Positions 34,128 to 49,301 are shown, counted from the first letter of the stretch. The stretch: 51,775 bases of DNA from Oceanobacillus polygoni (GCF_008304605.1 NZ_PIJY01000045.1:1-51775), one strand, 5' to 3'. Notes: generated by a model from the sequence alone, not told the origin. A program made the numbers and translations.

Positions 34128-36884
34128 ATGGATTATAAAGAAACATTATTAATGCCAAAAACAGAATTTCCAATGCGAGGAAATTTACCAAATAAAGAAC
34201 CAAAACGTCAAGAACAATGGGAAGAAGCAAATCTCTATGAAAAGAGTCTTGAGCGTACAAAAGGAAGACCGTTATTTGTTTTACATGACGGACCACCTTA
34301 TGCAAACGGAGATCTTCATATCGGGCATGCATTGAATAAAATTTTGAAAGACTTTATTACCCGTTATAAATCCATGACGGGTTACCATGCCCCATATATT
34401 CCAGGCTGGGATACACATGGACTGCCAATTGAAACAGCTTTAACGAAAAATAAGAAAGTAAAACGAAAAGAAATGAGTGTAGCTGAATTTAGACAGCTAT
34501 GTGCAGAATATGCACTTGGACAAGTGGACAGTCAACGCACACAATTTAAACAGCTTGGTGTACGTGGCGACTGGGATAATCCATATATTACATTAACGAA
34601 AGACTATGAAGCAGCACAAATTAAAGTATTTGGAGAAATGGCGAAAAAAGGCTATATCTACAAAGGCTTAAAACCGGTTTATTGGTCTCCTTCTTCTGAA
34701 TCGGCATTAGCAGAAGCAGAAATTGAGTATCAAGATAAGCGTTCAGCTTCTATATATGTGGCGTTTGAAGTTCGGGATGGGAAGGACTTATTCGATGGTG
34801 GAGAGAAATTCATCATTTGGACGACAACACCATGGACCATTCCAGCCAACCTTGGAATTAGTTTGCATCCCGATTTAGAGTACAACGTTGTAGAAGCAAA
34901 CGGTGAAAAGTATGTACTTGCACATGCTTTACTGGAAGATGTTGCTGAAGAACTAGGCTGGGAAAACGTAAAGGTCGTAAAATCATTTAAAGGACAAGAA
35001 GCAGAACGTGTTGTTGCAAGGCATCCATTCTATGATCGCGATTCTCTTGTTATGCTTGGTGAACATGTAACAACTGATGCAGGTACTGGTTGTGTTCATA
35101 CAGCACCTGGTCATGGGGAAGATGACTTCTATGTGTCGAAAAAATACGGCATTGAAGCATTTTGTCCTGTTGATGATAAAGGTGTATTTACAGAAGAAGC
35201 TCCAGGGTTTGAAGGTCTCTTCTATGATGCAGCGAATAAAGTAGTTACGGAGAAGCTTGAAGAAGTAGGTTCCCTATTGAAAATGAGCTTTATTACGCAT
35301 TCCTATCCACATGATTGGCGTACGAAAAAGCCGACAATTTTCCGTGCAACAGCACAATGGTTTGCATCGATCAAAGACTTCCGTCAAGATATTCTTTCTG
35401 AAATTAAGGAAGTAAACTGGTATCCGAACTGGGGAGAAACAAGACTTTACAACATGGTACGTGACCGTGAAGACTGGTGTATTTCAAGGCAACGAGCATG
35501 GGGTGTTCCGATTCCTGTATTTTATGGTGAAGACGGTACACCAATTATTACAGACGAAACGGTTAACCATGTTTCTGAATTGTTTAAAGAACACGGCTCA
35601 AACGTGTGGTTTGAGCGTGAAGCGGAGGACTTACTGCCAGAAGGATTTACATCTGAGCATAGCCCGAATGGTAAATTCACGAAGGAAACAGATATCATGG
35701 ATGTTTGGTTTGATTCCGGATCATCACACGAAGGAGTACTAATGAATCGTGAAGATCATCGTAGACCAGCAGATATTTATCTAGAAGGAAGTGACCAATA
35801 CCGCGGTTGGTTCAACTCATCCCTATCCACTGCAGTGGCAGTAACAGGTAAAGCACCATATAAAACAATTATTAGTCACGGATTTGTACTTGATGGTAAT
35901 GGAAGAAAAATGAGTAAATCACTAGGAAATGTCATTGTACCTTCTAAAGTACAAAAACAACTTGGTTCTGATATTTTACGTCTATGGGTTGCTTCTGTAG
36001 ATTATCAATCAGATGTACGTATCTCGAACGATATTTTGAAGCAAACATCAGAGGCGTATCGTAAAATCCGTAACACGTTCCGTTTCTTACTAGCTAACCT
36101 TGCTGATTTTAATCCAGCAACAGATGCAGTAGCGGAACATGAATTAGAAGAAGTGGATCGTTACATGCTACATCGCTTGCAGCAATTGCTATCTGATGTG
36201 CGTGAAAGCTATGAGAAGTATGAGTACGCACCAATTTTCCATCAGATTCATAATTTCTGTGCAGTTGATCTAAGCTCGTTCTATTTAGACTTTGCAAAAG
36301 ACGTTCTCTATATCGAGGCAGCTGATAATAAACGTCGTCGTAGTATTCAAACTGGCTACTATGAAGTATTGACAACATTGGTTAAGCTATTGACACCAAT
36401 CATTCCACATACAACAGATGAAGTGTGGGAATATATTCCAGGGGCAGAAGCAGAGAGTGTACAATTGACAGATATTCCAGAACCAAGAGAAATTGCTGGA
36501 ATGGACGCATTAGCTCCGAGATGGGATCATTTTATGAATGTTCGTGATGATGTACTGAAAGCATTAGAAGAAGCACGAAATGACAAAGTTATCGGTAAAT
36601 CGTTAGAAGCGAAAATTACAATTGTTCCAAAAGATGAGGAAACAAATGAAGTCTTAACAAATATGGAACATTTACATCAATTCTTAATCGTATCGGAAGC
36701 TGTTTTAAGCGAAAGCAATGCATCTGCAAAAGAATATAAATTTGTTGATGTGGCTGTTGAAAAGCATCCAGGTGAAAAATGTGAACGTTGTTGGGTTGCT
36801 TCAGAAACAGTTGGCGAGGACCATGACCATCCGGAACTATGCTCGCGTTGTGCAACAGTAGTAAAAGAGCATTATACCGCATAA
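34128..36884 (+). CDS. ileS: Isoleucyl-tRNA synthetase
   Basis: IleRS charges tRNA-Ile. The 918-aa product is the bacterial class I type. HIGH is at residues 64-67 ([10 protein letters not shown]). The editing domain contains [13 protein letters not shown] and the conserved [16 protein letters not shown] is at 594-598, and a C-terminal zinc finger has CERCW and CSRC. AAGGAGGAAG precedes the ATG. Expression is controlled by an upstream T-box. A repeat of about 300 nt separates the T-box terminator from the ribosome site, giving an unusually long leader. The ylyA gene found after ileS in B. subtilis is absent. Confidence 0.98.
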   Translation: MDYKETLLMPKTEFPMRGNLPNKEPKRQEQWEEANLYEKSLERTKGRPLFVLHDGPPYANGDLHIGHALNKILKDFITRYKSMTGYHAPYIPGWDTHGLPIETALTKNKKVKRKEMSVAEFRQLCAEYALGQVDSQRTQFKQLGVRGDWDNPYITLTKDYEAAQIKVFGEMAKKGYIYKGLKPVYWSPSSESALAEAEIEYQDKRSASIYVAFEVRDGKDLFDGGEKFIIWTTTPWTIPANLGISLHPDLEYNVVEANGEKYVLAHALLEDVAEELGWENVKVVKSFKGQEAERVVARHPFYDRDSLVMLGEHVTTDAGTGCVHTAPGHGEDDFYVSKKYGIEAFCPVDDKGVFTEEAPGFEGLFYDAANKVVTEKLEEVGSLLKMSFITHSYPHDWRTKKPTIFRATAQWFASIKDFRQDILSEIKEVNWYPNWGETRLYNMVRDREDWCISRQRAWGVPIPVFYGEDGTPIITDETVNHVSELFKEHGSNVWFEREAEDLLPEGFTSEHSPNGKFTKETDIMDVWFDSGSSHEGVLMNREDHRRPADIYLEGSDQYRGWFNSSLSTAVAVTGKAPYKTIISHGFVLDGNGRKMSKSLGNVIVPSKVQKQLGSDILRLWVASVDYQSDVRISNDILKQTSEAYRKIRNTFRFLLANLADFNPATDAVAEHELEEVDRYMLHRLQQLLSDVRESYEKYEYAPIFHQIHNFCAVDLSSFYLDFAKDVLYIEAADNKRRRSIQTGYYEVLTTLVKLLTPIIPHTTDEVWEYIPGAEAESVQLTDIPEPREIAGMDALAPRWDHFMNVRDDVLKALEEARNDKVIGKSLEAKITIVPKDEETNEVLTNMEHLHQFLIVSEAVLSESNASAKEYKFVDVAVEKHPGEKCERCWVASETVGEDHDHPELCSRCATVVKEHYTA

Positions 36885-36902
36885 CCGAAAAGCGTGTAAT
36901 CC

Positions 36903-36938
36903 ATAATAGCCCTCTTGAAATAAGAGGGCTATTATTAT
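36903..36938 (+). terminator. Terminator after ileS
   Basis: ATAATAGCCCTCTT (36903-36916) pairs with AAGAGGGCTATTAT (36922-36935) and is followed by TATTG. TTGAAA starting at 36938 is a candidate -35 for the next unit. Confidence 0.75.
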
Positions 36939-36966
36939 TGAAAAAGTGAAGAATAAAGTATACTAT
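36938..36966 (+). promoter_or_regulatory. Sigma-A promoter for lspA-rluD
   Basis: TTGAAA (36938-36943), a 17-nt spacer and TACTAT (36961-36966) form a reasonable sigma-A promoter 51 nt before lspA. Confidence 0.5.
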
Positions 36967-37016
36967 AAAAAAGACTTACCATGTCGTACGAATATGGATG
37001 AAGCGGGGGAAATAGG

Positions 37017-37487
37017 ATGATTTGGTATTACGTCATCGCGCTCTTTATTATTGGGATTGACCAACTAACAAAATGGATAATTGTAAGCACGATGGAAATT
37101 GGTGAACGGATAACGATTATTGAAAACTTTTTTTATATAACATCACATCGAAATTCGGGTGCAGCCTGGGGAATTTTACAAGGACAAATGCTGTTCTTCT
37201 ATATTGTAACAGCGGTTGTTGTTATCGGTATTATATATTACATGCAAAAGTTTGCGAAAAACGATACATTACTTGCAATAGGTCTAAGCTTCGTTCTTGG
37301 TGGGGCAATCGGAAACTTTATTGATCGTTTATTCCATCAGGAAGTAGTTGATTTTGCCGATTTCTATATTTTTAATTATAATTTCCCCATCTTTAATGTT
37401 GCCGATTCGGCTTTATCTATAGGTGTGATTATCGTCATTATTGCAACGATTATGGATGAACGAAAGAAAGGGAAGGCAAAAAAATGA
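37017..37487 (+). CDS. lspA: Lipoprotein signal peptidase (signal peptidase II)
   Basis: LspA cleaves signal peptides of lipoproteins after lipid modification. The 156-aa protein has four transmembrane helices. Its two catalytic aspartates lie in the family blocks [15 protein letters not shown] and [21 protein letters not shown] is the conserved first motif. GGGGGAAATAGG precedes the ATG. The stop overlaps the rluD start by 4 nt (ATGA), indicating coupled translation, as in B. subtilis where ylyB follows lspA. Confidence 0.96.
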   Translation: MIWYYVIALFIIGIDQLTKWIIVSTMEIGERITIIENFFYITSHRNSGAAWGILQGQMLFFYIVTAVVVIGIIYYMQKFAKNDTLLAIGLSFVLGGAIGNFIDRLFHQEVVDFADFYIFNYNFPIFNVADSALSIGVIIVIIATIMDERKKGKAKK

Positions 37488-38395
37488 CACAATTTCAACA
37501 TGAAGTAACAGAGGAACAGAATAAAACAAGAGTTGATAAGCTGTTGGCTGCCATTAACCCAGAACGGTCTCGCTCGCAAATTCAAGGCTGGATTAGTAAA
37601 GGGCATGTGCACGTAAATGAAGCGGTAGTAAAGGCAAATTATAAATGTCAAGCAGGAGAAGTGTTAACATGGTCTATTCCAGAAGTTGAAGAGCTAGATA
37701 TTCAAGCCGAGGATATTCCATTAGAGATTATTTATGAGGATCCTGATTTATTAGTAATTAATAAACCAAAAGGGATGGTTGTTCATCCTTCTGCAGGGCA
37801 TCAGACTGGTACATTAGTAAATGCACTCTTGCACCATTGTAAGGATTTATCTGGAATTAATAGTGTAGAAAGACCAGGCATTGTACATCGTATTGATAAG
37901 GATACGAGTGGCCTGCTTGTCGTAGCGAAAAATGACCATACACATGTGAAGTTATCAGAACAGCTAGCAACGAAGGAAGTAAAACGTAAATATGAAGCGA
38001 TTGTCCATGGAGAGATCGGTCACGAATCTGGTATCATTGATGCACCAATAGGAAGAGATCCAAAGGACCGACAAAAAATGGGAATTGTTGATAGTGGTAA
38101 GCCCGCAGTGACGCATTTTAAAGTCATCAAGCATTTCCCTGATTATACACATGTAGAATGTCAGTTGGAAACAGGACGCACACATCAAATTAGGGTGCAT
38201 ATGAGGTACATCGGCTTTCCGCTTGTCGGAGATCCGAAATATGGCCAACGTAAAACATTAGATGCAGATGGCCAAGCCCTTCATGCGAAGGCATTAGGCT
38301 TTACGCATCCACGGACAAATGAATGGATGGAGTTTGAAGTGGAAGCTCCAAAAGTCTTTCAAGAAGTCTTGGAAAAGATAAAGAATATGTATTGA
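37484..38395 (+). CDS. rluD: RluD-family pseudouridine synthase (YlyB)
   Basis: A 303-aa pseudouridine synthase of the RluA/RluD family. An N-terminal S4 RNA-binding domain (about residues 15-65, [21 protein letters not shown]) is followed by the catalytic domain with the signature [16 protein letters not shown], whose aspartate is the nucleophile, and [12 protein letters not shown]. The likely target is large-subunit rRNA, but the exact positions are not predictable. The gene overlaps lspA by 4 nt. The pyr promoter -35 overlaps its stop codon. Confidence 0.92.
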   Translation: MTQFQHEVTEEQNKTRVDKLLAAINPERSRSQIQGWISKGHVHVNEAVVKANYKCQAGEVLTWSIPEVEELDIQAEDIPLEIIYEDPDLLVINKPKGMVVHPSAGHQTGTLVNALLHHCKDLSGINSVERPGIVHRIDKDTSGLLVVAKNDHTHVKLSEQLATKEVKRKYEAIVHGEIGHESGIIDAPIGRDPKDRQKMGIVDSGKPAVTHFKVIKHFPDYTHVECQLETGRTHQIRVHMRYIGFPLVGDPKYGQRKTLDADGQALHAKALGFTHPRTNEWMEFEVEAPKVFQEVLEKIKNMY

Positions 38396-38419
38396 CAGAT
38401 GGTAATTAGTTTGTAATAA
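38392..38419 (+). promoter_or_regulatory. pyr operon promoter
   Basis: TTGACA (38392-38397) overlaps the rluD stop codon. TAATAA (38414-38419) lies 16 nt downstream, or AATAAT with a 17-nt spacer. Transcription would start near 38427, ahead of the PyrR site. Confidence 0.65.
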
Positions 38420-38454
38420 TGAATGAAGATTAATAATTGAGACCTTTAAATAGT

Positions 38455-38547
38455 AGTCCTGTGAGGCTGAAAAGGAACGGTTTGTTCGTTAGGTAACGTA
38501 TGTCCAAAACCCTTTTTTCCTACAGGAGAAGAGGGTTTTTAGTTTTT
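38455..38547 (+). promoter_or_regulatory. PyrR attenuator 1 (pyr leader)
   Basis: AGTCCTGTGAGGCT (38455-38468) matches the PyrR RNA-binding consensus (ARUCCNGNGAGGYU). The terminator formed by AAAACCCT and AGGGTTTTT (38506-38540) is followed by AGTTTTTT. UMP-bound PyrR would stabilise the binding hairpin and permit termination. Confidence 0.9.
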
Positions 38548-38550
38548 TAT

Positions 38551-38635
38551 GGCAGATAAGAAAGTATAAAACTTTCCTACCTGCATAAGTGCAACTAAGA
38601 CATTCGCCTAAATACTTTGCGAATGTCAAGTTTTC
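38551..38635 (+). repeat. 85-nt two-hairpin repeat, copy 2 (pyrR leader)
   Basis: This copy of the unit at 24477-24561 lies between the attenuator terminator and the pyrR start. GACATTCGC (38599-38607) pairs perfectly with GCGAATGTC (38619-38627). One base pair changes from G-C in copy 1 to A-T here. Confidence 0.75.
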
Positions 38636-38656
38636 AAAGGAACGGGGTGCAGGTGA

Positions 38657-39199
<543 letters not shown>

Positions 39200-39219
39200 A
39201 TAGCTACAACTTTTAAGCA

Positions 39220-39313
39220 AATCCAGAGAGATTTGAAAGGTTGTGTTAAGAAATGCGTGTATTCACCACTACACGTGTACCTCTTTGCAGCCTTTTGCAA
39301 AGAGGTTTTTTTA
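39220..39313 (+). promoter_or_regulatory. PyrR attenuator 2 (pyrR-pyrB gap)
   Basis: AATCCAGAGAGATT (39220-39233) is a close PyrR-site match. The terminator ACCTCTTTGCA/TGCAAAGAGGT (39279-39306) ends in TTTTTTT. It lies 118 nt before pyrB. Confidence 0.85.
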
Positions 39314-39430
39314 TTGCAATTAAATCAATTTAAATGAAACCACTGTGGATAACTGTAAAAACGTGAACCCACATTAAAGCATTCTAGTTCAATCCGAAAT
39401 CCTAAAAACTTCCACCTATAAGGAGAGGAT

Positions 39431-40360
39431 ATGATGAGACATTTTATATCAGTTGATCAGCTAACAGAAAAGGATATTTATTCCATGCTACAAAAAGCAG
39501 AGAGCTACCGTAGCCAGAAAGTGAAGGATATGACTAGCAAACTGTTTACAGCCAATCTCTTTTTTGAACCCAGTACGAGAACAAAAATGAGTTTTATTGT
39601 AGCACAAAGAAAAATGGGATTTGAAGCGCTTGATTTTCATGAAGATACATCAAGTGTACGAAAAGGCGAGTCGCTTTATGATACAGCAAAGACATTTGAA
39701 GCAATCGGAGCTAACCTCTTAGTTGTGCGCCATCCAGATGATAATTGGTATGAGGCGCTAGAAGGAAAGATTTCCATACCAATGATCAATGCAGGGGCAG
39801 GGAAGGCAGAGCATCCAACACAATGCATGCTCGACTTATTGACGATTTATCAGGAATATGGACGGATCGAAGGACTGAAGATTGTTATCGTTGGTGACAT
39901 CAAGCATAGTCGGGTTGCTCACTCCAATGCAAAAGCACTTGCTAGACTAGGTGTAGAAGTATACTTATGCGCTGCTCCTGGTTTTGAGGATCCAGAGCTT
40001 GAATTTCCATATATATCAATTGATGAGGCAGTAGAGATATGCGATGTTGTGATGCTTCTCCGAATTCAGCATGAGCGACATGTGCAAAAAAATGAAACAA
40101 ACAATTACTTGGATCTTTATGGATTAACAAAAGAAAGAGAAAAGAAGATGAAGGAGAAGGCAATTATTCTTCATCCAGCGCCGATTAATCGTGGGGTAGA
40201 GATTGATACCGATTTAGTGGAATGCAGGCGCTCACGAATTTTTAAACAAATGGAAAATGGTGTCTATGTAAGAATGGCAATTATGTCACACGTATTAAAT
40301 GAATGGGGGATTATGAATGAAAACTTTATTGAAAAACGCCAAAAAGTTAGCAGCTACTAA
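39431..40360 (+). CDS. pyrB: Aspartate carbamoyltransferase catalytic subunit
   Basis: PyrB condenses carbamoyl phosphate with aspartate, the committed step of pyrimidine synthesis. The 309-aa product contains [11 protein letters not shown] (carbamoyl phosphate loop; many homologues have STRTR), [25 protein letters not shown] and [12 protein letters not shown]. No regulatory subunit gene is present, as usual in Bacillus. AAGGAGAGG precedes ATG 39431; the next codon is also ATG. Its 3' end overlaps pyrC by 44 nt, the largest overlap in the operon. Confidence 0.96.
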   Translation: MMRHFISVDQLTEKDIYSMLQKAESYRSQKVKDMTSKLFTANLFFEPSTRTKMSFIVAQRKMGFEALDFHEDTSSVRKGESLYDTAKTFEAIGANLLVVRHPDDNWYEALEGKISIPMINAGAGKAEHPTQCMLDLLTIYQEYGRIEGLKIVIVGDIKHSRVAHSNAKALARLGVEVYLCAAPGFEDPELEFPYISIDEAVEICDVVMLLRIQHERHVQKNETNNYLDLYGLTKEREKKMKEKAIILHPAPINRGVEIDTDLVECRRSRIFKQMENGVYVRMAIMSHVLNEWGIMNENFIEKRQKVSSY

Positions 40361-41600
40361 TGAGTTGGAAGTATGTGAAATTTTAATCGAAGGAAAACAA
40401 ATAAAAGAAATTGCACCTACTATTTCTGAAGAAGCAGATGAGATAATTGATTTACAAGGAAAGCTTGTTTTGCCAGGATTTATTGATGTCCATATTCATT
40501 TACGTGAACCAGGTGGGGAACATAAGGAAACGATTCTGACAGGGACAGAAGCAGCAGCGCGAGGAGGTTATACGACAGTATGTGCTATGCCAAATACAAA
40601 TCCTGTGCCAGATAGTCAAGGAGCATTATTAGCACTTTGGGAAAAAATTAATACAGATGCGAAAGTACGTGTTCTCCCTTATGCAGCGATAACAAAGGGA
40701 TTAAAGGGAGAAGAACGGACGAATATTAAGGAATTACAGGAATTAGGCGCATTTGCTTTTACCGATGATGGAGTTGGCATTCAAACTGCTGACCAAATGC
40801 TTTCCGCCATGAAGGAAGCAGCAGCATGTGGGGCGGCAATTGTCGCTCACTGTGAGGATAATTCAATTGTGTATGGTGGTGTCGCTCATGATGGAGAGGT
40901 TAGTGAACGATTAAACCTTCCAGGAATTCCATCTTTAAGTGAATCGGTACAAATTGCTAGAGACGTACTCCTTGCAGAAGCTGCAAATTGTCATTATCAC
41001 GTCTGTCATGTAAGTACAAAGGAATCCGTTCGTGTCATCCGTGATGCGAAACGAGCAGGTATCAACGTTACTGCGGAAGTAACACCACATCACTTATTAT
41101 TAAATGAAGAAGACATTCGCGAAGTAGATACAAATTTCAAAATGAATCCACCACTACGTGCGAAAGAAGATCATCAAGCATTAATCGATGGATTGCTTGA
41201 TGGGACGATTGACTTTATCGCAACAGATCATGCACCACATGCAGCCGAAGAAAAAGCAAAAGGGTTTATCAAAGCTCCATTTGGAATCGTAGGACTTGAA
41301 ACGGCATTCCCGCTTCTATATACGCATTTAGTAGAAACAGGGAAGATTTCACTTCAACAACTAGTTGAATGGATGACGGCAAAGCCAGCAGACGTTTTTA
41401 ACCTTCCATATGGAACGCTTGAGACAGGAAAGGTTGCAGATATTACTGTAGTTGACCTTGAAAAAGAAAATGTTATCGATAAAGACACGTTCTATTCAAA
41501 GGGAAAGAATACACCATTCGATGGCCGGCGTGTTAAAGGTATACCAGTCGTAACCATTGTAGAAGGAAAAGTAGTGTACAAGGAGGCAGTTCATGCGTAA
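40317..41600 (+). CDS. pyrC: Dihydroorotase
   Basis: PyrC closes carbamoyl aspartate to dihydroorotate. The 427-aa amidohydrolase is the long type I form found in Bacillus. Metal ligands lie in [11 protein letters not shown] (about residues 57-67) and [12 protein letters not shown], with the bridging aspartate in FTDDGVG and histidines in AHCEDNS and [11 protein letters not shown]. The ATG at 40317 opens 44 nt inside pyrB. Its own stop overlaps carA by 8 nt. Confidence 0.96.
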   Translation: MKTLLKNAKKLAATNELEVCEILIEGKQIKEIAPTISEEADEIIDLQGKLVLPGFIDVHIHLREPGGEHKETILTGTEAAARGGYTTVCAMPNTNPVPDSQGALLALWEKINTDAKVRVLPYAAITKGLKGEERTNIKELQELGAFAFTDDGVGIQTADQMLSAMKEAAACGAAIVAHCEDNSIVYGGVAHDGEVSERLNLPGIPSLSESVQIARDVLLAEAANCHYHVCHVSTKESVRVIRDAKRAGINVTAEVTPHHLLLNEEDIREVDTNFKMNPPLRAKEDHQALIDGLLDGTIDFIATDHAPHAAEEKAKGFIKAPFGIVGLETAFPLLYTHLVETGKISLQQLVEWMTAKPADVFNLPYGTLETGKVADITVVDLEKENVIDKDTFYSKGKNTPFDGRRVKGIPVVTIVEGKVVYKEAVHA

Positions 41601-42693
41601 AAGACAATTGGTTCTTGAAGACGGAACGATATTTATTGGTGAAGCATTTGGAAGTGATTGTGAATCAAACGGAGAAGTTGTATTCAACACAGGAATGACT
41701 GGCTACCAAGAAGTAATAACGGATCCATCTTATTGTGGTCAAATCGTAACAATGACCTATCCAATTGTCGGAAACTACGGAATTAACAGGGATGATTTTG
41801 AAACAGTAACTCCTTTTATTAACGGATTAATTGTGAGAGAAGTGTGTGATACACCGTCTAACTTTAGGCAGGAGGAGAACTTAGACCAATTTCTTAAAGC
41901 GCATGGTATTCCGGGAATCGCCGGGGTGGACACAAGAAAGCTGACCAAAATAATTCGGAAGCATGGAACCATGAAAGCTATTATTTCAAATGTAGATGTT
42001 TCATCAGAAGCGCTTATTGACCAAGCGAAAAATCTACTTCTACCCACTGATCAAGTGAAAAAGACATCAACAGTTAAGCCGTATGTTGTTCCTGGACGTG
42101 GAAAGCGGATTATCATGATTGATTTCGGTGCAAAACATGGAATCTTACGAGAATTAACGAAGCGTGACTGCCATATAACAGTAGTCCCATATAATTATAG
42201 TGCGGAAGAAATTTTACGGTTAAAGCCGGATGGGTTGATGCTGACAAATGGTCCAGGAAATCCAAAGTATGTTCCAGAAGCAATTGAAATGATTAAAGAC
42301 ATTTTAGGCAAGGTTCCGATATTCGGTATTTGTCTCGGTCATCAGTTACTAGCACTAGCATGTGGTGCCGATACAGAGAAGATGACATTTGGCCATCGTG
42401 GATCGAATCATCCCGTGAAAGATTTAAAGAATAAAAGAACGTACCTTACTTCACAGAATCATAGTTATGCAGTTAAGGCAGAATCGTTGAAACATACAGC
42501 ACTTGAGCTAACGCAAGTAGCTTTGAATGACAATTCCGTTGAAGGTATTCAACACAGGAATTATCCTGCTTTTTCCGTACAATATCACCCAGAAGCGTCA
42601 CCAGGACCTGAGGATACAAACGAGCTTTTTGATGTATTTTTGCAGATGGTTGAACAGGCTCAAGTGAAACGGGGGGAAGAAGTATATGCCTAA
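41593..42693 (+). CDS. carA: Carbamoyl phosphate synthase small subunit (pyrAA)
   Basis: The glutamine amidotransferase subunit that delivers ammonia to CarB. The 366-aa product has an N-terminal CPSase domain ([17 protein letters not shown]) and a class I glutaminase domain with nucleophile cysteine in [13 protein letters not shown] and the His-Glu of [12 protein letters not shown]. This is the pyrimidine-operon copy (pyrAA); an arginine-specific copy might exist elsewhere. It overlaps pyrC by 8 nt and carB by 8 nt. Confidence 0.95.
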   Translation: MRKRQLVLEDGTIFIGEAFGSDCESNGEVVFNTGMTGYQEVITDPSYCGQIVTMTYPIVGNYGINRDDFETVTPFINGLIVREVCDTPSNFRQEENLDQFLKAHGIPGIAGVDTRKLTKIIRKHGTMKAIISNVDVSSEALIDQAKNLLLPTDQVKKTSTVKPYVVPGRGKRIIMIDFGAKHGILRELTKRDCHITVVPYNYSAEEILRLKPDGLMLTNGPGNPKYVPEAIEMIKDILGKVPIFGICLGHQLLALACGADTEKMTFGHRGSNHPVKDLKNKRTYLTSQNHSYAVKAESLKHTALELTQVALNDNSVEGIQHRNYPAFSVQYHPEASPGPEDTNELFDVFLQMVEQAQVKRGEEVYA

Positions 42694-45600
42694 AAATACA
42701 GCAATCCAAAAAATACTAGTTATTGGTTCTGGACCAATTGTGATTGGCCAGGCAGCGGAATTTGATTATTCTGGTACACAGGCTTGCCAAGCATTGAAGG
42801 AGGAAGGATATAGCGTTATTCTTGCAAACTCAAATCCGGCAACGATCATGACAGACCATACGGTAGCTGACAAAGTTTATATGGAGCCACTAACTGTTGA
42901 ATTTTTGACAAAAATCATTCGCAAAGAGCAGCCTGATGCATTACTACCAACACTTGGCGGTCAGACTGGACTGAATCTAGCAATGGCATTAGAACAAAGT
43001 GGTGCTCTCTCTCAGTACAATGTTGAACTATTAGGAACAACTCTAGAGGCAATTCAAAAGGCAGAAGACCGTGAGAAGTTTAGAGATTTAATGCACGCAT
43101 TAAAGGAGCCTGTACCAGAAAGTAGTATCGTCAATACAGTGGAACAAGCGCTTGATTTTGCCGCAGAAATTGGTTATCCATTAATTGTTCGCCCTGCATA
43201 CACACTAGGTGGTACTGGTGGTGGAATGTGCTATAACGAGCTGGAATTAAAAGAGATAACAAAGAATGGGTTAGCATTATCGCCTGCCGATCAATGTCTA
43301 ATCGAACGAAATATCGCTGGGTATAAAGAAATTGAATATGAAGTAATGCGAGATAAAAATGACCAGGCAATCGTCGTTTGTAATATGGAGAATGTAGACC
43401 CTGTCGGTATTCATACTGGTGACTCGATTGTTGTTGCACCATCACAAACACTAAGTGACCGTGAGTATCAAATGCTCCGAAATGCTTCGTTAAAAATTAT
43501 CCGTGCACTGTCCATTGAAGGTGGTTGTAATGTGCAGCTGGCGCTTGATCCGGATAGCTTTAATTACTATATTATTGAGGTAAATCCAAGGGTTAGTAGA
43601 TCATCAGCATTAGCTTCAAAAGCAACGGGTTATCCCATTGCAAAAGTTGCTGCCAAAATTGCTGTTGGATATACACTGGATGAAATTATCAATCCGATAA
43701 CTGGAACGACGTATGCGCTATTTGAACCTGCGCTAGACTACGTAGTGACAAAATTTCCGAGATTCCCATTTGATAAATTTACATCAGGTGATCGCAGGTT
43801 AGGAACGCAGATGAAGGCAACCGGAGAAGTGATGGCAATTGGTCGTAATTTTGAAGAGTCCTTATTAAAAGGCATTCGCTCCTTAGAGCTTGGAACAGAG
43901 GAGCTTTGGTTGGAATCACTCACCGATGTCTCCGAAACAGACCTCGTGCAGCGTATGGAAAAAGCAGATGATGAACGTATTTTTGTTATCGCTGAAGCAT
44001 TCCGCAGGGGAATTACAGTAGAACGAATATTTCAGTTAACTAAGATTGATCGTTTCTTTCTTGTGAAACTAGAAAGGTTAGTAAAATTTGAACAAGAATT
44101 GCAAGCACGGCGTTTTTCTAAAGAAATCTTAGCAAAGGCAAAACGACTTGGTGTAGCTGACGCACAAATTGCAAGACTATGGAATACGTCCGTCGATGAG
44201 GTTTTTACATATCGAATGACCGAAAAGGTGAAGCCAGTATATAAAATGGTAGATACATGTGCAGCTGAATTTGAATCAGAGACGCCATATTTTTACAGCA
44301 CCTATGAGGATGAAAATGAATCGATTGCATCGAATCGGAAAAAAATTCTAGTTCTTGGCTCTGGCCCCATTCGTATCGGTCAAGGAATCGAGTTCGATTA
44401 TGCTACCGTTCATGCCGTACTTGCCATTAAAGAAATGGGCTATGAAGCAATCATTATGAATAATAACCCAGAAACGGTTTCAACCGATTTTAGTATCTCT
44501 GACAAGCTTTACTTTGAACCATTAACACTTGAAGATGTCATGCATGTAGTGGACTTGGAGCAGCCAGAAGGAGTTATTGTTCAATTTGGTGGTCAAACAG
44601 CAATTAATTTAGCGGCTGGGTTAGAGCGAAGAGGCGTTGCCATTTTAGGAACAAGTTTAGAAGCAATTGACCGTGCGGAGGATCGCGATAAATTCGAAAC
44701 GTTACTAGATGAATTGAATCTACTTAGACCAACAGGTAAAGCTGTTCAGAAACTTGAACAGGGACTGAAGGTTGCAGGCGGAATCGGTTATCCAGTACTT
44801 GTAAGACCTTCTTATGTTATCGGTGGAAGTAGAATGGAAATCGTTTATGATGAGGATGAATTAATGGTCTATCTAAGTAAGGCTGATAATATCAATCCAG
44901 AGCATCCAATTTTAATCGATAAATACCTTACCGGAATTGAAGCGGAGGTAGATGCCATTAGCGACGGAGAAACAACGATTGTGCCAGGAATTATGGAACA
45001 TATTGAACGGGCTGGTGTGCATTCTGGGGATTCCATGGCAGTTTATCCACCCCAGCGACTCAGTGAAACGGTTAAACAAAAATGTATGGATGCTGCTGAT
45101 CAAATTGCAAAAGCTCTTAAGGTAAAAGGATTGATAAATATTCAGTTTATTATTCGGGGAGAAGATGTTTACATTCTCGAAGTGAACCCACGTGCAAGTA
45201 GGACGATTCCTTTCTTAAGTAAAATAACCGGTGTAACGATGGCAGCTATTGCAACGAAATGTATATTAGGAATAAAGTTGAAGGATCTAGGCTATGAAAC
45301 TGGAATTCTACCGGAGGATAGCAATGTATCTGTAAAGCTGCCTGTGTTTTCTTTTGAGAAACTAAGGAGCGTTGATACAATCTTAGGGCCGGAGATGAAA
45401 TCGACAGGAGAAGCAATCGGTTATGATAAGACACTGGAAAAGGCATTATATAAAGGACTCATCGCTGCAGGATTTACCGTCCCACAAGAGGGTGGTGTCC
45501 TGTTAACAGTGGCAGATAAAGATAAAGCGGAAATGCTAGAAGTTGCGGAACGTTTATATCAGCTTGGGTTCGTGCTATACGCAACTAAAGGAACAGCTGC

Positions 45601-45882
45601 ATACGTCAAAGAGGTAGGCAATTTACCAGTTATAGAAGTAGAAAAAATTGGTCGGGCAGAACCAAATGTACTTTCGATTATTGAAAATGAGCAGGTTCAA
45701 TTTGTAATCAATACACTCAATTCAGGTAAAAAACCAAGGTCAGATGGTTTCTTGATTCGTAGGCAGGCAGTCGAACATGGTATCGCTTGTTTAACAAATA
45801 TGGATACTGCGAATGCCATTTTAAATGTGATTGATTCAACAACATTTAGCGCAAAACCAATAGGAGAAAAAGAGGCTATTAG

Positions 45883-45886
<4 letters not shown>
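42686..45886 (+). CDS. carB: Carbamoyl phosphate synthase large subunit (pyrAB)
   Basis: CarB makes carbamoyl phosphate from bicarbonate, ammonia and two ATP. The 1066-aa product shows two homologous ATP-grasp halves, each opening with a similar loop: [19 protein letters not shown] near residue 13 and [18 protein letters not shown] near 556. Each has an EVNPR motif. The C-terminal MGS-like domain (about 930-1060) is where Bacillus enzymes bind UMP and PRPP. The stop overlaps the pyrK start (ATGA). Confidence 0.97.
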
Positions 45887-48245
<2,359 letters not shown>

Positions 48246-48262
<17 letters not shown>

Positions 48263-48860
48263 ATTAACAAGGGATTTATTAGAGATAAAGGCAGTACAAA
48301 TTAATGCAGATGATTACTTTACATGGACATCAGGCATCAAGTCGCCAATTTACTGCGACAATCGTTTAACGATGTCTTATCCAGTTGTTCGTAAAAAAAT
48401 CATAACTGCATTTGTCGAAAAAATCGCTGCAATGGATGAAAAACCAGATGTCATTGCAGGCTGTGCAACTGCAGGTATCCCTCATGCAGCATGGCTAGCT
48501 GAAAAATTAGACCTTCCAATGGTTTATGTGCGTTCAAAGCCAAAAGGACATGGCAAGGGGAACCAAATTGAAGGGAAAATCTCTAAGGGACAAAAAGTAC
48601 TTGTAATTGAAGATTTAATTTCTACTGGTGGATCCTCCATCGAATCGGCAAAAGCACTCCAAGCAGAAGGAGCCGACGTACTAGCTGTTTTTGCAATCTT
48701 TACATATGGATTAAAAAAAGCAACAGAGCAATTTGGAGCTGAAGCAATTACCTTTGATACGATAACAAACTTTGATGAATTAATAGAAGCACTTGTAGAA
48801 GACGGCAAGCTGACTACAACCAATAAAGCTGAATTATTAGAGTGGCGTAATAGCTTATAG
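48246..48860 (+). CDS. pyrE: Orotate phosphoribosyltransferase
   Basis: PyrE converts orotate and PRPP to OMP. The 204-aa type I phosphoribosyltransferase has the PRPP loop VLVIEDLISTGGSS (about residues 118-131) and the flexible catalytic loop RSKPKGHGKGNQIEG. The gene starts 17 nt inside pyrF, with AAGGAGTGG just ahead of the ATG. It is the last gene of the operon. No classic terminator follows directly; the next sequence is the GC-rich composite repeat from 48905. Confidence 0.96.
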
Positions 48861-48904
48861 TGCTTGATCGAAAGAAACTGTGGACTACTGCAATTATGGA
48901 TTAA

Positions 48905-49301
48905 GCGTGCGTATACCCCGCTACGGAAACACAATACGCTTTTCGCGGGTGACCCCTGAGCCTCTTCGAACTCCGTTCTTCAGAGGCTCACTCTGGACAC
49001 GTATCCAGCAGAAGTCTTCGTGTGTTTCCTTCGCTAGAATTGGCGCGTTACCTATTATTAACATCGTTATCAAAAATAAAAAACGTTGCTCAAACCAGTC
49101 CGGGTGAGCGTAGGGCGGTGACACCTCGAAAATAAAAACCAATTTTCTTCGTGCGATGTAACAGCTGACGAAGCATTCCTTGTCCTGCGGGAACAGCACG
49201 TGTCTGAAGCCTCTCCGGAAGTGCTCTTCTTCCGGAGAGGCTGAAGCCGTGTCCTAAGGTGCGCATCCGCCTGAAGCGATCCCGGACGGCGACAGTTGCT
49301 C
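48905..49301 (-). repeat. GC-rich composite repeat downstream of pyrE (modules Y and X, inverted)
   Basis: This is the reverse-complement counterpart of 26018-26291. Module Y is bounded by GGAAACACA (48925-48933) and TGTGTTTCC (49021-49029), with GTATACCCCGCT outside. Module X carries TCCTGCGGGAACAGCACGTG and ends CGATCCCGGACGGCG and TTGCTC. The inter-module spacer (about 49040-49150) is longer than in the first copy and differs in sequence. Open frames crossing it are not credible genes. Confidence 0.7.

Noticed and set aside
34000..34332. A 110-codon minus-strand frame at the start of ileS
   Set aside because: It spans repeat DNA and the ileS coding start, with a biased composition and no homology I can recognise.
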